NCBI RefSeq assembly: GCF_932294415.1
Contig: NC_065545.1
Span: 18,108,857 to 18,172,856 of the forward strand
Direction of reading: 5' to 3'
Source of the DNA: Quercus robur
Lineage: Eukaryota; Streptophyta; Magnoliopsida; Fagales; Fagaceae
DNA: 64,000 bases
Shown here: positions 48,709 to 60,903 of the stretch, piece after piece
Position numbering within the stretch: the first letter of the stretch is position 1
Layout of the letters: every line of letters begins with the position of its first letter
Made by a program: the position numbers and the translations under genes
Notes under the pieces: model-generated
What the model saw: only the letters and a program-made list of their open reading frames with translations
What the model was told of the DNA's origin: nothing
Databases searched by the model: none

Positions 48709-49666
48709 ATGACTGACTCTCGAGCTCAAATAAAACAGCAAGACCAAAACATCATGAGCCCTCAAATTCAAAAGCGACTCTGTGACTATTGCTCAGAAAC
48801 CACAGCTCTTCTCTACTGCCGAGCAGACTCAGCCAAGCTCTGCTTCCTCTGTGACCGTGAAGTCCACTCTACCAACCAGCTCTTCTCCAAGCACACTCGC
48901 TCACGTCTCTGTGATTCCTGTGACTCCTCCCCTGCTTCCATTTTCTGCTCTACAGAGTGCTCTGTTCTGTGCCAGAACTGTGACTGGGAACGCCACAGCC
49001 TCTCACTTTCACAAGTGCACAATAGGAGGCCACTCGAGGGGTTCACTGGGTGTCCTTCTGTGCATGAATTGTTGGGTATTGTTGGGTTTGAAGAGACGGG
49101 TCATAAAGCTCTGTTTTTGAAGGATGAGAGCACTGGTGGTGATGATGGTTTTGATGGGCTTTCGGATTTTTTGGTTTGGGATACTCCTTGTGCTGTTAGT
49201 CTTGATGATTTGATTAGTTCGACGAGTTCGGAGCATGATTTTCAGGCTATGGAAGTTCCTCCTCTGCCCAAGGTCAATTATCTAACTTGTTCTTCTGCTT
49301 TATTTTTTATTTTGTAAATAAATTAAGTTGTTTTATTTGGTTGTCGTAAAAGAATACATTTAGTCAACTCTAACTAGTATGTTGGGGATCCGTGGTTGAC
49401 CCCGAAAATTTTGGGACTAAATCTTGATATTGTTGTTGTTTTATTTGATTTCTGAGTGCTGAGAAAACAGAGGAAAAGTGATATGAACCACCAGAAATGA
49501 ACTAGTAAGTCTGGTGTTGTATTAAGTTTGAGCTATTAATCCACAAGTATTACGTTAATTAGTCATTTATGGTTCTTACTAAGTATCATCCATTTTATTA
49601 TTGTGTTAGACTAAGTGTAGGTTTTTGCTTATGGGGTTCTTGTGAATTAAAAATTTGTATGATATG

Positions 49667-49697
<31 letters not shown>

Positions 49698-52649
49698 TTA
49701 ATGAACTCTTTTCCTTTTGGCTTAGGAATGTATTGTTTATTCTTACAGTAATTGAATCTTATGATTTCTGATTTTGTTTTGACATTGAATTTCAGGTTCT
49801 TTTGCTGGGGTTTATTTGATTTTGGTTGAGGTTTTTCTGGATATGTGATTATATGGAATGTTAAATATTTCTATAAAATTTTCTGTTAGACTACTGCAGT
49901 TTTGACTTGGTTCTGGGTTATGTTGTTGAATCAGAATCGTAATGCTGCTTGTGGGCTATACAAGGACGAAATAATCAATCAGCTTCGTGAATTGGTAAAG
50001 TTGGAACCCAACTTGAATTGTGAAAATGTGGATGCTGAACCCCTCACTGGTTTCCAACCACTGCTGTCTGAACAAAATGTACAACAAGAAGATATGGTTA
50101 CAGGTTTTGCAGATAATGCAGAGCCATTTGTTTTCCCTAGATTTGAGGTAAACTTCTTACTCTGTTGGTATTCTGCAAACTGTTTTCTGATGCTTGCCAC
50201 CTTGCTATTTTCCATATTCAAGCTTTCTTTTGTACATTTGTCTAACATGGAACTCCTTGTCATTATATCTTCTCATTTGATATGTATAGCGTTATTGTTT
50301 TTATTCTTTACTTCTTGATCACCAATTTAAGGTGTAGGAATTGTAAGCGTTAAATATTAGCTATGATATATTCCAAAGGTTTTTTTTTTTTTGAAGTCGA
50401 TATATTCCAAGTTGAATATGCTTGAATAGATGCAGAAGAGGGAAGCATAAAATAGAAACACAAGAACACGAGTGTTACGTGGTTCAACCTTACTATCTAT
50501 GTCCACAAAGGAAACCCTTAAAGGCTACATCTTTATTATATAAGAGTGTAGTACAAAACCTGTGTTACAATGAACCATAAAATAGGTATACATATAGTAG
50601 ATTAAATCCTAGATTAATAGACTTCTAGTACAAGTAGGAGACTTGGCTTACACACAAAGCAAAATTAGGTTTAGACCTATGCTAATAGGCTAATATATCT
50701 CTAAAACCCCTTCTCAAATTCAAGATGGAAGCTTGAGATTTGATAAGGTTGAGAAAATCCCTTAAATGAAGTTTGGCTTTGTGACGGTAGTTTGAGGAAG
50801 GCAATGGTCATGCAATATTGATGCGACTTCTAACGGTGGCATAACTTTACCGGAGAGCCAAAGTAGTAGTGGGAAGCCAAAGAACCATGGCGACAGGAAG
50901 GTGGCTCTAATACCATGTTAAATATTAGCTATAATATATTTTATGTTGAATATGCTTGAATAGATGCGGAAGAGGGAAGCATAAATAGGAACTCGAGAAC
51001 ACAAGGGTTACATGGTTCAGCCTTATGAGCTACATCCACGGAGGAAACCCACATTTTTATTATATAAGAGTGCAGTATAAAACCTATGTTACAATGAACT
51101 ATAACATAAGAGACTTGGCTTGCACACAAAGTAGAATTAAGCTTGGGCCTATGCTAATACGCTGATATATCTCTTACAGTAAGAATTAGATCTTTACTTC
51201 TGAATTAGTTCTTGCCGTGGTCCTTTCTGAGTCAAACTAGCATTTTCCCAAGTGGATAATCTTACATACTAGTTTAAATTTTACTGTACATTACTTGTTA
51301 ATTTCATTACTGAATCACCTTGCCAAGTAGTGACATATCCTACAATCATGTCATTGCGAAATGAAGTAACAGCATTTGATACCTGTGTCTTGTAAGATGT
51401 AAGATATGATGGAGTAATAGTCCATGTATGTCAATCTGATTCATTAACTCTACTGCTTTTCTTGTGAAAAATCAGATCTCCAAATGGACATCTCACTTTC
51501 TCAGACCTAAAATTTTCTATGTTAAATGAATTTGGAGACATAAAATACCAACGTAGCATGTTATTTATTCAGATAAACTACAGATCATTGTTAGATTCTA
51601 TACCAATGCACCCTATCTGTTTTGTGTTATAACTTATAGTTTCATTTCTTTAATGTTTGTTGCGGCTTGAGTTTGTTCAGCCATTAGAGAACTTGTTAGA
51701 TCTTTGAATTCTTCCAATTTCACTATCTTGTTTATGAATATGATGTATTCTTTCAAAAAAATAAAAGTGGAAAGTTTAAATGTTTTCCTTATTGTGCAGG
51801 CAAGTGCATTTCAGTGCTGTACTGGTGGTAGTGAGGCTGCAAATCATTTTTTTCTTCCTAATTCATCAACAAGAAGCTATCTTGAAGAAAGTCATGTGGT
51901 TACTGACAAGCATTCAGATATTAGTTGCAGTGTCACTCATGCCAATGATGGTAGTGAAGGACATTCACGATACCCTATTAAATCTGAAACCTCATCAGCT
52001 TTTCAAAGGATTGCTTCACATGAGCTGAATAGCCAGGAGAGGGACTCTGCATTATCACGATACAAAGAGAAGAAGAAAACAAGGAGGTATCATAGCCCCA
52101 CCCTTTGCCCACAAATGTATGACTTCTCAAATATTTGAATTTTTTTCGAAGTCTATCGATCACTGAAGTGTTTCATTTTGAGCCTCTTAAAAATTTCAGG
52201 AACTTAAAATGTTTCCAAAACATGGTACATATTTTTCTCAAAGTTACAATTGTAAGGTTTTGGAGTTTGCTTTGATTTATGTTAGCTTTGAAATGGAATG
52301 AGCTGAAATATTGAAATTGGAATGTTATCATGCTCTCGTCAATGTTAAAAGTCGAGGTTACTGAATAAGTAGGAACGAAAATGAATTTTTTTTTCTCCGG
52401 GGTAAGTCACACAATGGATGTCTTCTTGTTTCTAAAGTTACCCTGCTAAATTCTTTCTTATTTATTTATATGTGGCTCACATTTTTCATCTTGTAATCAC
52501 ATTTGGACCTAGTATAATGATGATCATTATGTGGAAACAACAGGTATGAAAAGCACATTAGGTATGAATCACGGAAGGTTCGGGCAGAGAGCAGGATAAG
52601 AATCAAGGGACGCTTTGCTAAGATGGATACTACAGGCAGGCAGTTGTAA
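48709..52649 (+). CDS. COL13: CONSTANS-like B-box/CCT protein, COL13-like
   Basis: Four exons: 48709-49272, 49935-50147, 51800-52086 and 52544-52649, with GT-AG introns and matching phases, encode 389 residues. Two N-terminal B-box zinc fingers are complete: the first from C25 (C25, C28, C37, D40, C45, C48, H53, H62), the second from C68 with C71, C80 and C88/C91. A middle segment has FEGFTGCPS-like [12 protein letters not shown] and VPPLPKNRNAACG, which match Arabidopsis COL13. A CCT domain is at about 340-384 ([28 protein letters not shown]), split by intron 3 in its middle. Such proteins are nuclear regulators in light signalling; Arabidopsis COL13 has been tied to hypocotyl growth. The role here is inferred by similarity. 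Intron 2 hosts a TRIM element and intron 1 a TA microsatellite. COL14/15 relatives are the alternative. Confidence 0.93.
49667..49696. repeat. (TA)n microsatellite in COL13 intron 1
   Basis: A TA run followed by T's, well away from the splice sites. Confidence 0.9.
50348..51178 (-). mobile_element. TRIM retrotransposon in COL13 intron 2
   Basis: 831 bp flanked by perfect GTAAG (50343-50347 and 51179-51183). On the minus strand the 5' LTR is 50916-51178 (TGTAAGAGATATATC...AATATTTAACA). It is followed at once by TGGTATTAGAGCC (50901-50915), a match to initiator-tRNA-Met primer sites, then about 200 bp of non-coding DNA, a purine tract GAGAAGGGG and the 3' LTR, about 50348-50706. That LTR carries an extra T-run insertion near 50380-50393 and an extra piece near 50580-50640. 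There is no coding capacity, as is usual for TRIMs. It is antisense to COL13. Confidence 0.85.
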
Positions 52650-55236
52650 CATCAGAATTGCTAATCTCGTTTTGTTTACTGCCATTGTATTAATTATTAG
52701 TAAAACAAGTTTATCTTTCATCAGGTGAAGCGAATTACTATTTGTGTATGTAATAGCTTTTGAAGCTAAAGCTTGGAAAGTATTTTTGGATTTCACAATT
52801 TTCACTTAAGCTAAATGTAAAATCTAGAAAAATCATTAGCTTTTTAATGTTCACAATTTTCACTTAAACAAAAGTTACCTTTGGTCGGATTCTGTATAAA
52901 GTAGCTATATCCTATATGATAGTAACTGATTATGTGCTGAAATGTGCCTTAGTTGGAAAAGAGTTACGACTAAATGCTTGTCCAAATTTTATAAGCCTCT
53001 CCCTTGTAACCAACACTCACTTTGCATACCAAATCATTGCATTGGGAACTTGTGCTTCTTTTATTCCAAGTACAAGGAAGATTCAGCCTTTGTTGCCATT
53101 TTTCTTAATGAAAGTTTCCGTTTTAGTTTTACATCCAGCACAGGCAACTTTGAGACCATCATGCTAGATATGGTTTTCATCTGCACCATTGATAGTAGGA
53201 ACATGCACTTCAGATGAGTGTAGTTACCAGAACATTTGGTATGGGACTCAAATAGAACTCATATGAGTAATGGAAGATTCTCACAGTGCGTAAAGTCCGA
53301 TGATGGTCATGACCTTAACACATATAATCTAAGGTCTGGTCCAGATATACCACTTACAAACCACAAAACTGCTTCTCAAAAAAAAAAAAAAAAAAAAAAA
53401 AACAAACCACAAAACTATTGCAGATTGAGAATTACCAAACCTTACTAGATTATTTTGCTAGGTAATAGGCATAAGTGTGAATGGCCAAAGACTCAAACGT
53501 TATTCCAACCATATTTTTGATACGAGAAGATGGTTTTCGAGGGTGTGGTGATAAAATCCTTTTTCGTGGTATAAACACTGGTTCTATCATTACCTTCTAA
53601 TTTTATTTTATTTTTATAGAGAATTTTAACTAAGGCGTTCACTCCTAATGATAGAAGCTATCATCAGATTAAGACATCAATTAGTTTTTTGTGTAGACGG
53701 GGATTGAACCCTAGATCTCTTATTCAACTATTAGAGATTTTATCAGTTAGTTAACTGGAACCCACCATTACCTTCTAATTAAGCTTGCCTATAATGCACT
53801 TAATACAAACTTGGGAGGATCATTTTTCAAATACATGACATGATGGCACTATGAACAAAACCAACTGCTCTTTTTTTGATACAGGATTGTGTGAATGTTG
53901 TTCCATTCTGATTTAATATGGATTATTATATCAAAGTTTTGGACAAAATTTGCAGAAAATTATCTTTTTAATATTAATTATTTAAATTGACTTGGTCCAT
54001 TGGTGCCCATGCTAAAGTCTAAAGTCACCAATTACCACAATTTTTTCACCTTTAGACAATTGGCATTTGGACTTGAGGATTGAAATTTAAGATCCACGTT
54101 TCAAAAACAAATTTTTAATACTTGAAAACTACAAGAAACTCTAATTGCAATCAAACAAAAACACTTTGAAAATAATAAATATTTAATATACTCAAAAAAT
54201 GAAAAAAAAAAAAAAAATACAAGAGCATTTTAATTGCAATTAAGTTTGGAGTTATTCTTAAAAGGGCCCCAGCCAATAAATGATAGCCACGTCTAAGAAA
54301 AAATGGCAAAAAGATATTTAGACCTGTCAGACAGCCGTGTGCCATCCCAACCATCTCAAATGGCTGAACCAGCTGAGAATGATCCTCTACGGCTCAATGG
54401 ATGGGACTCCACGAACTCATCTAACCATTAATCACGCTCTGATCACACAGCCACGATTCATCCACAAGGTTTGCGTTCCCGTCTCCTTTGTGATCAAGGA
54501 AACAGACGTACAATCCTAAAGAACAGATCTTGTTCAAGTAAAGTCGTAAACTCCCATGCTACGCTAAATAATATAAAGCACTATCTTATGTCATGTCTTT
54601 TCAACGTGGGACTCTTCTGTTTCGTCTGCCAAAGCCAAACGAATACTTTGTCCCTGTGAGCCATCCAGGTTCTAAGTTCTAAATATCATCATGACCTGGC
54701 TGCGCAATGATTGATAGAGGAGAGCATTACTTCTTAGTTCTTCTCTTCCATTAAAAAAAAAAAAAAAACCAATAGGAGAGCATTACTCCAACTTGAAAGT
54801 AATTCAACTATTTAAACCAAGTATATGGGCTTCCTGTGTAGATTTTTATTTATTTTTATTTTTAGGGATGAATAAAAATCAATAGATGCAAATTGCAATG
54901 GCTTCCTATGTAGATTACTTTAGGCTTACATTAATTTTACATGGAAAATAATTTGTAGCTATAAAAATTAGGGGATCCCCAAACCCACGCCACTCTCTGG
55001 AGATTTTTTTTTTTTTTTTGAGAGGCCATTTTCTAGAGTTATATGCACTTCTTTAATTTTTCTTCTATTACCAAGAGTTTGGTTAAATTCAATTGATTTT
55101 CATTTGTATTGATATTTATAGACAATTTAAATGGCAAGACATGATTATTTATGTAGTAATATACTAACGTTTTTTTCATCGAAAACAATTTATCTCTAGC
55201 TTTTTTATATTCACAATTTTAAATTAAACAAAAGTT
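52650..55236. other. Intergenic region downstream of COL13
   Basis: Contains the COL13 3' UTR at its left. No further gene is recognised. It holds a SINE (53615-53763) and A or T homopolymers at 53379-53402, 54198-54216, 54753-54769 and 55003-55019. The words CACAATTTT...TTAAACAAAAGTTACC occur at both 52853 and 55211. Confidence 0.55.
53615..53763 (-). mobile_element. tRNA-derived SINE, family 1, copy C
   Basis: The minus strand starts GGGTTCCAGTTAACTAACTG and has GGGTTCAATCCCCGTC (a good B box). It then shares the family words for TGATGTCTTAATCTGATG and AGCTTCTATCATTAGGA. The tail is degenerate rather than poly(A). Confidence 0.6.
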
Positions 55237-55344
55237 ACCCTTTTTTTTTTCTTTTTGGGTGAAAGACGATATCATTAAAAACAACTAAGGAAAAACACAA
55301 GGTTCAGGATATATCCCGTTAAGGTACATCCCAATTAGGTCACC

Positions 55345-55758
55345 CTAAAAAACATCAAGAATGTCCATAGGCGAACTATCATAAAGCTTAAAATCATCAT
55401 TCATCCTAAAGCTCATCCTAGCTAAACCATCAGCACACCAATTCACTTGCTTGAAACAATGCATAATCCGGACTTGCTGAAACCGAGTTATCAATTGCCT
55501 GCAGTCATCCAAAATGGGAGAGATGATGTTATTAACATAAGACAAGTTTCCTAACACATCTACAACAGATTTGGCATCCACTTCAATTTCAAGAAGCTGA
55601 ATATTAAGGTTGTAGCACAACAGAAGGCCTTCTCTAAGCCCCCACAGCTCCGCTGCAAAACAACTGGTGTACCCAATTTGCTTGCTAAAGCCTGCTACCC
55701 AATGACCACCTTCATCTCTGATCACCCCACCACAGCCAGCTGACCAGTGCTCTCCCAA
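55345..55758 (-). pseudogene. LINE RNase H-like domain
   Basis: A 137-residue stretch with the RVT_3-type pattern: CGGVIRDEGG, then FAAELWGLREGL, then EVDAKSVVDVL, then WCADGLARMS. These give the acidic D, E, D and D positions. In the intact element it would remove RNA from the RNA-DNA hybrid. It is the last domain before the poly(A). Confidence 0.85.
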
Positions 55759-56103
55759 GGCTTAACCATCCATGTTTAGCTTCTTCCATCCTTGCAAAGG
55801 CCTCTCCCAGGGGATCCTTTTTAACACTCTACGGTTCTACACTCTAGGGGCTGTCACACAGTGATAAAATTCCACTGCTTGATTAATAATCTCTACTGCC
55901 AGATTCGGATTTCTGCTCCTCCTGTTAAAAACAAACTTGTTCCTACTCTTTCAAATGCTCCATAAAGCGAAGGAAAAAACAACCTTCCATGGAGGGGTAA
56001 TATTAAGACACTTGCCATTGGATCTAGCATTGGTAGTTGACAGCCACTCTAGCAAGTTGGAATGCCAAAATTCATGGTTGGAGGGTGAGACCCCCAACTG
56101 ACT

Positions 56104-56472
56104 CTACACTTGCTTCAAATGATTGCAATCTCTAAGGGCATGTAAAATGGTTTCAGAACCATTACAACAGATAGGGCAAACATTGTCATGGACCACACCT
56201 CTCTTTTCTAAACAACATTTGACACCAATGTCGTTGTGTGCACACATCCATAGAAAGGTTTTAATTTTTGGCAGTAGGTCTGCCTTCCAAATCCACTTAG
56301 CTGCAAAGGTATCAAACTCCATAAACCCCATTGCAAGCCTATAAGCACTTTTCATATCAAAAGAGTCGTGGGGAGTCCTAGCCCAAGCCAATTTATCATT
56401 TCCACCACCTAAGATTGTTGTAGGAATTGCAAGAATCATTCTCTTAATATCAACAGGTAGCTCAAAGGGCAA
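56104..56472 (-). pseudogene. LINE zinc-binding region downstream of RT
   Basis: Shows DSFDMKSAYRLA, WIWKADLLPKIKTFLWMCAH, and then CPICCNGSETILHALRDC, the cysteine/histidine pattern of the zf-RVT family that follows RT in plant LINEs. It stops at a TGA or TAG after HLKQV and is in the same orientation as the other fragments. Confidence 0.85.
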
Positions 56473-56629
56473 TTTCTCCCAATCCAGCCCGTTTCCAGCA
56501 TCAAATCCCTTACTTCCAAAAGACTAGCTTCTTGAGTAATAGGCCCTTGAATCAAATGTTGAAGGGCCCCCCATTTTTCCAATTGCTATGCCAAATATTC
56601 AATTTGCAATCACTACCCACCAGCCACCT

Positions 56630-57402
56630 TGTAACAACCCAAGGAAAAGCACTAGTTACATCTGCGCTATACTTCAAAAGGACTAGTCACAATTAAGGTT
56701 CCTTGTAGTTGTTAATAAAGCTCAGATCTACCCAATAAATACCTGATGTGGGACTCATCACACACCCACACACATCACATAATCAATCAAATTGGGGCAT
56801 CACAATCTCCCACACTTAAATCCCTAACATCCTCGTTAGGACCCACTTTGTGGGTAGTGTCTCTAAGCCCACACGAAGTTACCAGGCCGGCTCTGATACC
56901 ATATGTAACGACCCAAGGAAAAGCGCTAGCCAGATCTGCGCTATAATCAATCAAATGTGATGCCCCAATTTCATTGATTATGTGATGTGTATGGGTGTGT
57001 GAGTCCCACATCGAGTATTTATTGAGTAGATCTAGGTTTTATTAACAACTACAAGGAACCTTAATTGTGACTAGTACTTTTGAGGTATAGCGCAGATGTG
57101 GCTAGCGCTTTTCCTTGGGTCGTTACATATGGTATTAGAGCCGGCCCGGTAACCCTGTGTGGGCTCGGAGACACTACCCCACAAAGTGGGCCCTAACAAG
57201 GACGTTAGGAATTTAAGTGGGGGAGATTGTGATGCCCCAATTTGATTGATTGTGTGATATGTGTGGGTGTGTGATGAGTCCCACATCGGGTATTTACTGG
57301 GTTGAAATGGGCTTTATTAACAACTGCAAGGAGCTTCAATTGCGACTAGTCCTTTTGAGGTATAGCGCAGATGTGGTTAGCGCTTTTCCTTGGGTCGTTC
57401 CA
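56630..57402. mobile_element. Head-to-head inverted TRIM pair sharing one target duplication
   Basis: LTR copies: a, reverse, 56630-56804; b, reverse and internally deleted, from 56904 to about 56955; c, forward, 56956-57127; d, forward, 57228-57402. Between a and b lies an internal segment in reverse, ending in the inverse of TGGTATCAGAGCCGG. Between c and d lies the forward one, TGGTATTAGAGCCGG to GGGGGAGAT. CACCT flanks the whole (56625-56629 and 57403-57407); nothing comparable flanks either half alone. Both halves therefore appear to have entered as one unit, in the LINE pseudogene. Confidence 0.8.
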
Positions 57403-58932
57403 CACCTACTACCCTTATTGAAAGTATCCATCCCTTTTTTCATTGCAGCCCAAATTGGGGAACAAGGGAGTTTATCGACTTTGGCAGCTACCCTTCTCCT
57501 TTGGCTACAATATTTCATTTTCAGAAGCCTAACCCACGGTGCCTCTCCCTTTGTATGAAACCTCCAATTTAGCTTGGAGAGGAGAGCTAAATTCCTACCT
57601 TTGGCTGATTGTAATCCAAGCCCGCCTTCATCCTTAGGTTTAATCACCTTTTCCCAGCGAACCTAATGAATTTTCTTGGCTGTATCTGTTGACCCCACAG
57701 GAAGTTTCTATTAACTCTATCTAGTCAGTTCAAAACCCTCCTTGGCAAATAAGAGCATTACATAATATAAGAAGGTATGGCTGCCAAGGAAGCTTTTTTA
57801 AGTACTATATGCCCATCCAAGGATAAGAGATTCGCCTTCCACCCTTCCAACTTTTGTTTCACTCTATCCAAAATAAAATTATAGTCCTAGGAGGAAGAAC
57901 CAGGATGTTTTAGCGGAAAACCAAGATATCTTCCAAGAAAAGGCGTAGAAGCAAACCCCAATATATCACAAAGGGATTCCCTAGTATCCCTGTCCACATT
58001 TGGGGAAAAATAGACCCGCAACTTGGTTTCACTCACAGTTTGCCCCGAGAAGCTGCAGAATGTGTCCAACACACCTCTAATTGCTGAGCAATTCACACTA
58101 TCAGCTTTTGCAAATAAAATCAGGTCATCTGCAAAGAACAGATGAGAAAAAGCCAGGCCGCTCTAAGAAGCCTTCACTGGTTGCCAAAGATTCTCACTAC
58201 ACTTCTCTTCAATAAGTTGCCCAAGATAGTCCATGCAAAGGACGAATAGATAAGGCGATAAAAGATCTCCCTACCTTATGCCTCTAGAAGGGAGAATCTG
58301 GTCAAGGGCTTCTCCATTGAATAATATAGATGTAGAAACTGTTAACACACAACTCATGATGACATCTATAATATCAATTGGAAGATTTGCCCTAATAAGC
58401 ATGTCTTTGATGAAATTCCATTCTAGTTTATCATAGGCCTTCTCCAAATCAATTTTTAAAGCCATATACCCTGTCTTTCCTCTTTTCTTCCCTAAAGAGT
58501 GAATAATCTCCTGAGCAATAATCATATTGTCAATGCCTTTCCTCCCTGGCACAAAAGCCGTTTGCAAAGGAGAGATAAGCTTATCCAAGAAAGGCGGCAA
58601 TCTTGCCACAATAATTTTTGTAACCATCTTATACATCATGTTGCACAAACTTATGGGTCTATAATTCCCCAAAGTCTCAGGGCCCTGAGTTTTTGGAATC
58701 AAAGCAATGAGGGTTCTATTCAAAGCTTTAGGAACTTTCCTATCCTCAAAAATCTTCTTCACCTCTTCAATCACTGAACTTCCCACCGTGGGCCAAAATT
58801 TCTGTAAAAAAAAAAAAAAAAAAAAAAAAAAACCCACATGAAGGCCATCCGGACCTGGTGCCTTGAAGGGTTTAAGAGACCAAACAACAGCCCTAATTTC
58901 TTCTTCAGAAGCACTACCGCTAATGCTCTCCT
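57403..58932 (-). pseudogene. LINE reverse transcriptase region
   Basis: RT blocks on the minus strand: SLKPFKAPGPDGLH, RTLIALIPKT, NYRPISLCNMMYKMVTKI, KIDLEKAYDKLEW, then the catalytic FADD (HLFFADDLILFAKA, about 58130-58100), GRYLGFPLKHPGSS and KDEGGLGLQSAKGRN. The catalytic motif is intact. Stops separate several blocks (after LPSRGIR at about 58271 and elsewhere). A run of about 29 A's at 58806-58834 on the plus strand adds a poly-Phe stretch within the domain. The first block starts at the edge of the solo LTR. Confidence 0.88.
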
Positions 58933-59614
58933 TGTAATACCCCAATTTTGTTTTTATGATTATCACCGTACCTTGTCATTTTTAATATAAAGTTGAGGTA
59001 CTATATGTGTGTGCACGTTAAGATGGGAGTAAACAATTTTGTGATGCTATAAATAGGTGAGAAAATTAAAGTTTTAGTGCATACAATTTGGTGCGGCAAT
59101 TAAAATAATAAATAAATAAAAGGTGAAGATGTTTTATGGACTTCTTGGAGACTAAAGAGATAAGCTCAAGTGGATTTTAAACTCCAACCCACTATCCCAC
59201 CAAACCCACATCTCTGATGTGTTAAAATATAAGGTGGAGGAAAAGATAAATTAGGGTTTTCATAAGAAGGGTTTCATCACTAAAGAGGCTAGGAGGTGTA
59301 TTTTTCCTTGGAGTTAATTGAAGAAGCAACCAATTGTTCAAGGTATGATTTCTCACCGTTAGAAACAAAGAATTAAGGAGTTAGAATTTTAATCATGGAA
59401 TTTCAAATCTTAATTATGAATATGGCTTTAACGTTTGGGGTTATATATATTAGGTAGCTTTATTGTTTTTCTTGGGTTATATATTTATATATATTAGAGG
59501 ATGGCTTTAAAGACCTCAATAAAGTTAATCCAAAAGTTGCTGAATCTTTAGAGATAGTTGCAATTTGGGGAAAAAAAAAAAGAAAAAAGATGTCTTTAAC
59601 GTTGTTTCGTTGGG

Positions 59615-59670
<56 letters not shown>

Positions 59671-60857
59671 TGGGTTCAAGTTACACTTGGTGTAACTTTA
59701 AAGAGTTACACCTTTTTTAAGCCATTGGATTTAAGGAGATCCAACGGTCAGAAAAAGACCCTCATTAATGCTAATTTTCTAATTGATCTCATTTATTATC
59801 CATTATTCAATACATTCCATACTTATTTCTGAACCCAAAAAAGTTTATAAGTATGACTCTTTCTCTCTCCACTGCACGTCTCTCTCTCTTTCTCTTTGCA
59901 TGTTTCTCTCTCTATCTCCTCCACGGCTCTTCAGTCTTCACTTCCATTGCCAAGTCATCGGCAGCAAAAAAAAAAAAAAAAAAAAAAACACACCCAGTGC
60001 TCAATCTCCACGTTTCTAGAACAACTAAGCATCATAAGTTTTGCAATTTATTCTAACCTAATCTAATTCTTGAATTTTATTCAATTTAACTTGTATCCAG
60101 ATCTGATCAAATTTGAATCCTCGTTATCCAACACATTTCTTAGGTTTAGTGTTTGGACTTATTGATATAATATAAATAAAGAACCCTTTTGTGCTTCAAT
60201 TTGATTGAATTAAAGTATACCGCTTTCTTGCCCCAAATTTTGTGGAAAGAAAAATTTGCTAATCAATCTCCAAATTTTGTGGAAGACTTACGAATTATCC
60301 CCATCTCCAGCTCAGTTTTTTGTTTTACGAGATGGTGAAAGTTTTGCGTTCCTCTTGTTTTTTTGTTAAATGAAAGCAAAAAAGTGCATAATCTTGAAAT
60401 CCAAATATTATTTTAATAGATATTAAAATCTCGCTTCGCTGGTTTGTGAACAAGCTGCATTTGATTATTGTTTTAAGACTTCGCTAATGATGAACACAGT
60501 CCAGCAGCTGTGGCCTTTTGTTTTAAGACTTCGCTAAAAGCAATGGTTGTGTTATTCAACAAACTCCAGTGGCTGTGACTTTTTTTTGTTGTTGCTACCG
60601 GCAACCTGGCCTTAGAGGTGGAAGAGCGGTGGAGGAAATAGAGAGAGAAACGTGCAACAAGAAAGAGAGAGAGAGATGCAGTGGAGAGAGAAAGAGTCAT
60701 ACTTATAACCTTTTTTGGGTTCAAAAATAAGTATGGAATGTATTGAATAATGGATAATAAATAAGATCAATTAGAAAATTAACATTAATGAGGGTCTTTT
60801 TCTGACCGTTGGATCTCCTTAAATCCAATGGCTTAAAAAAGGTGTAACTTGAACCCA

Positions 60858-60903
<46 letters not shown>

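Noticed and set aside
56787-57286. Frames starting MWDSSHTHT on both strands
   Set aside because: They arise from the inverted TRIM LTR copies and repeat because the LTRs do. They are not genes.
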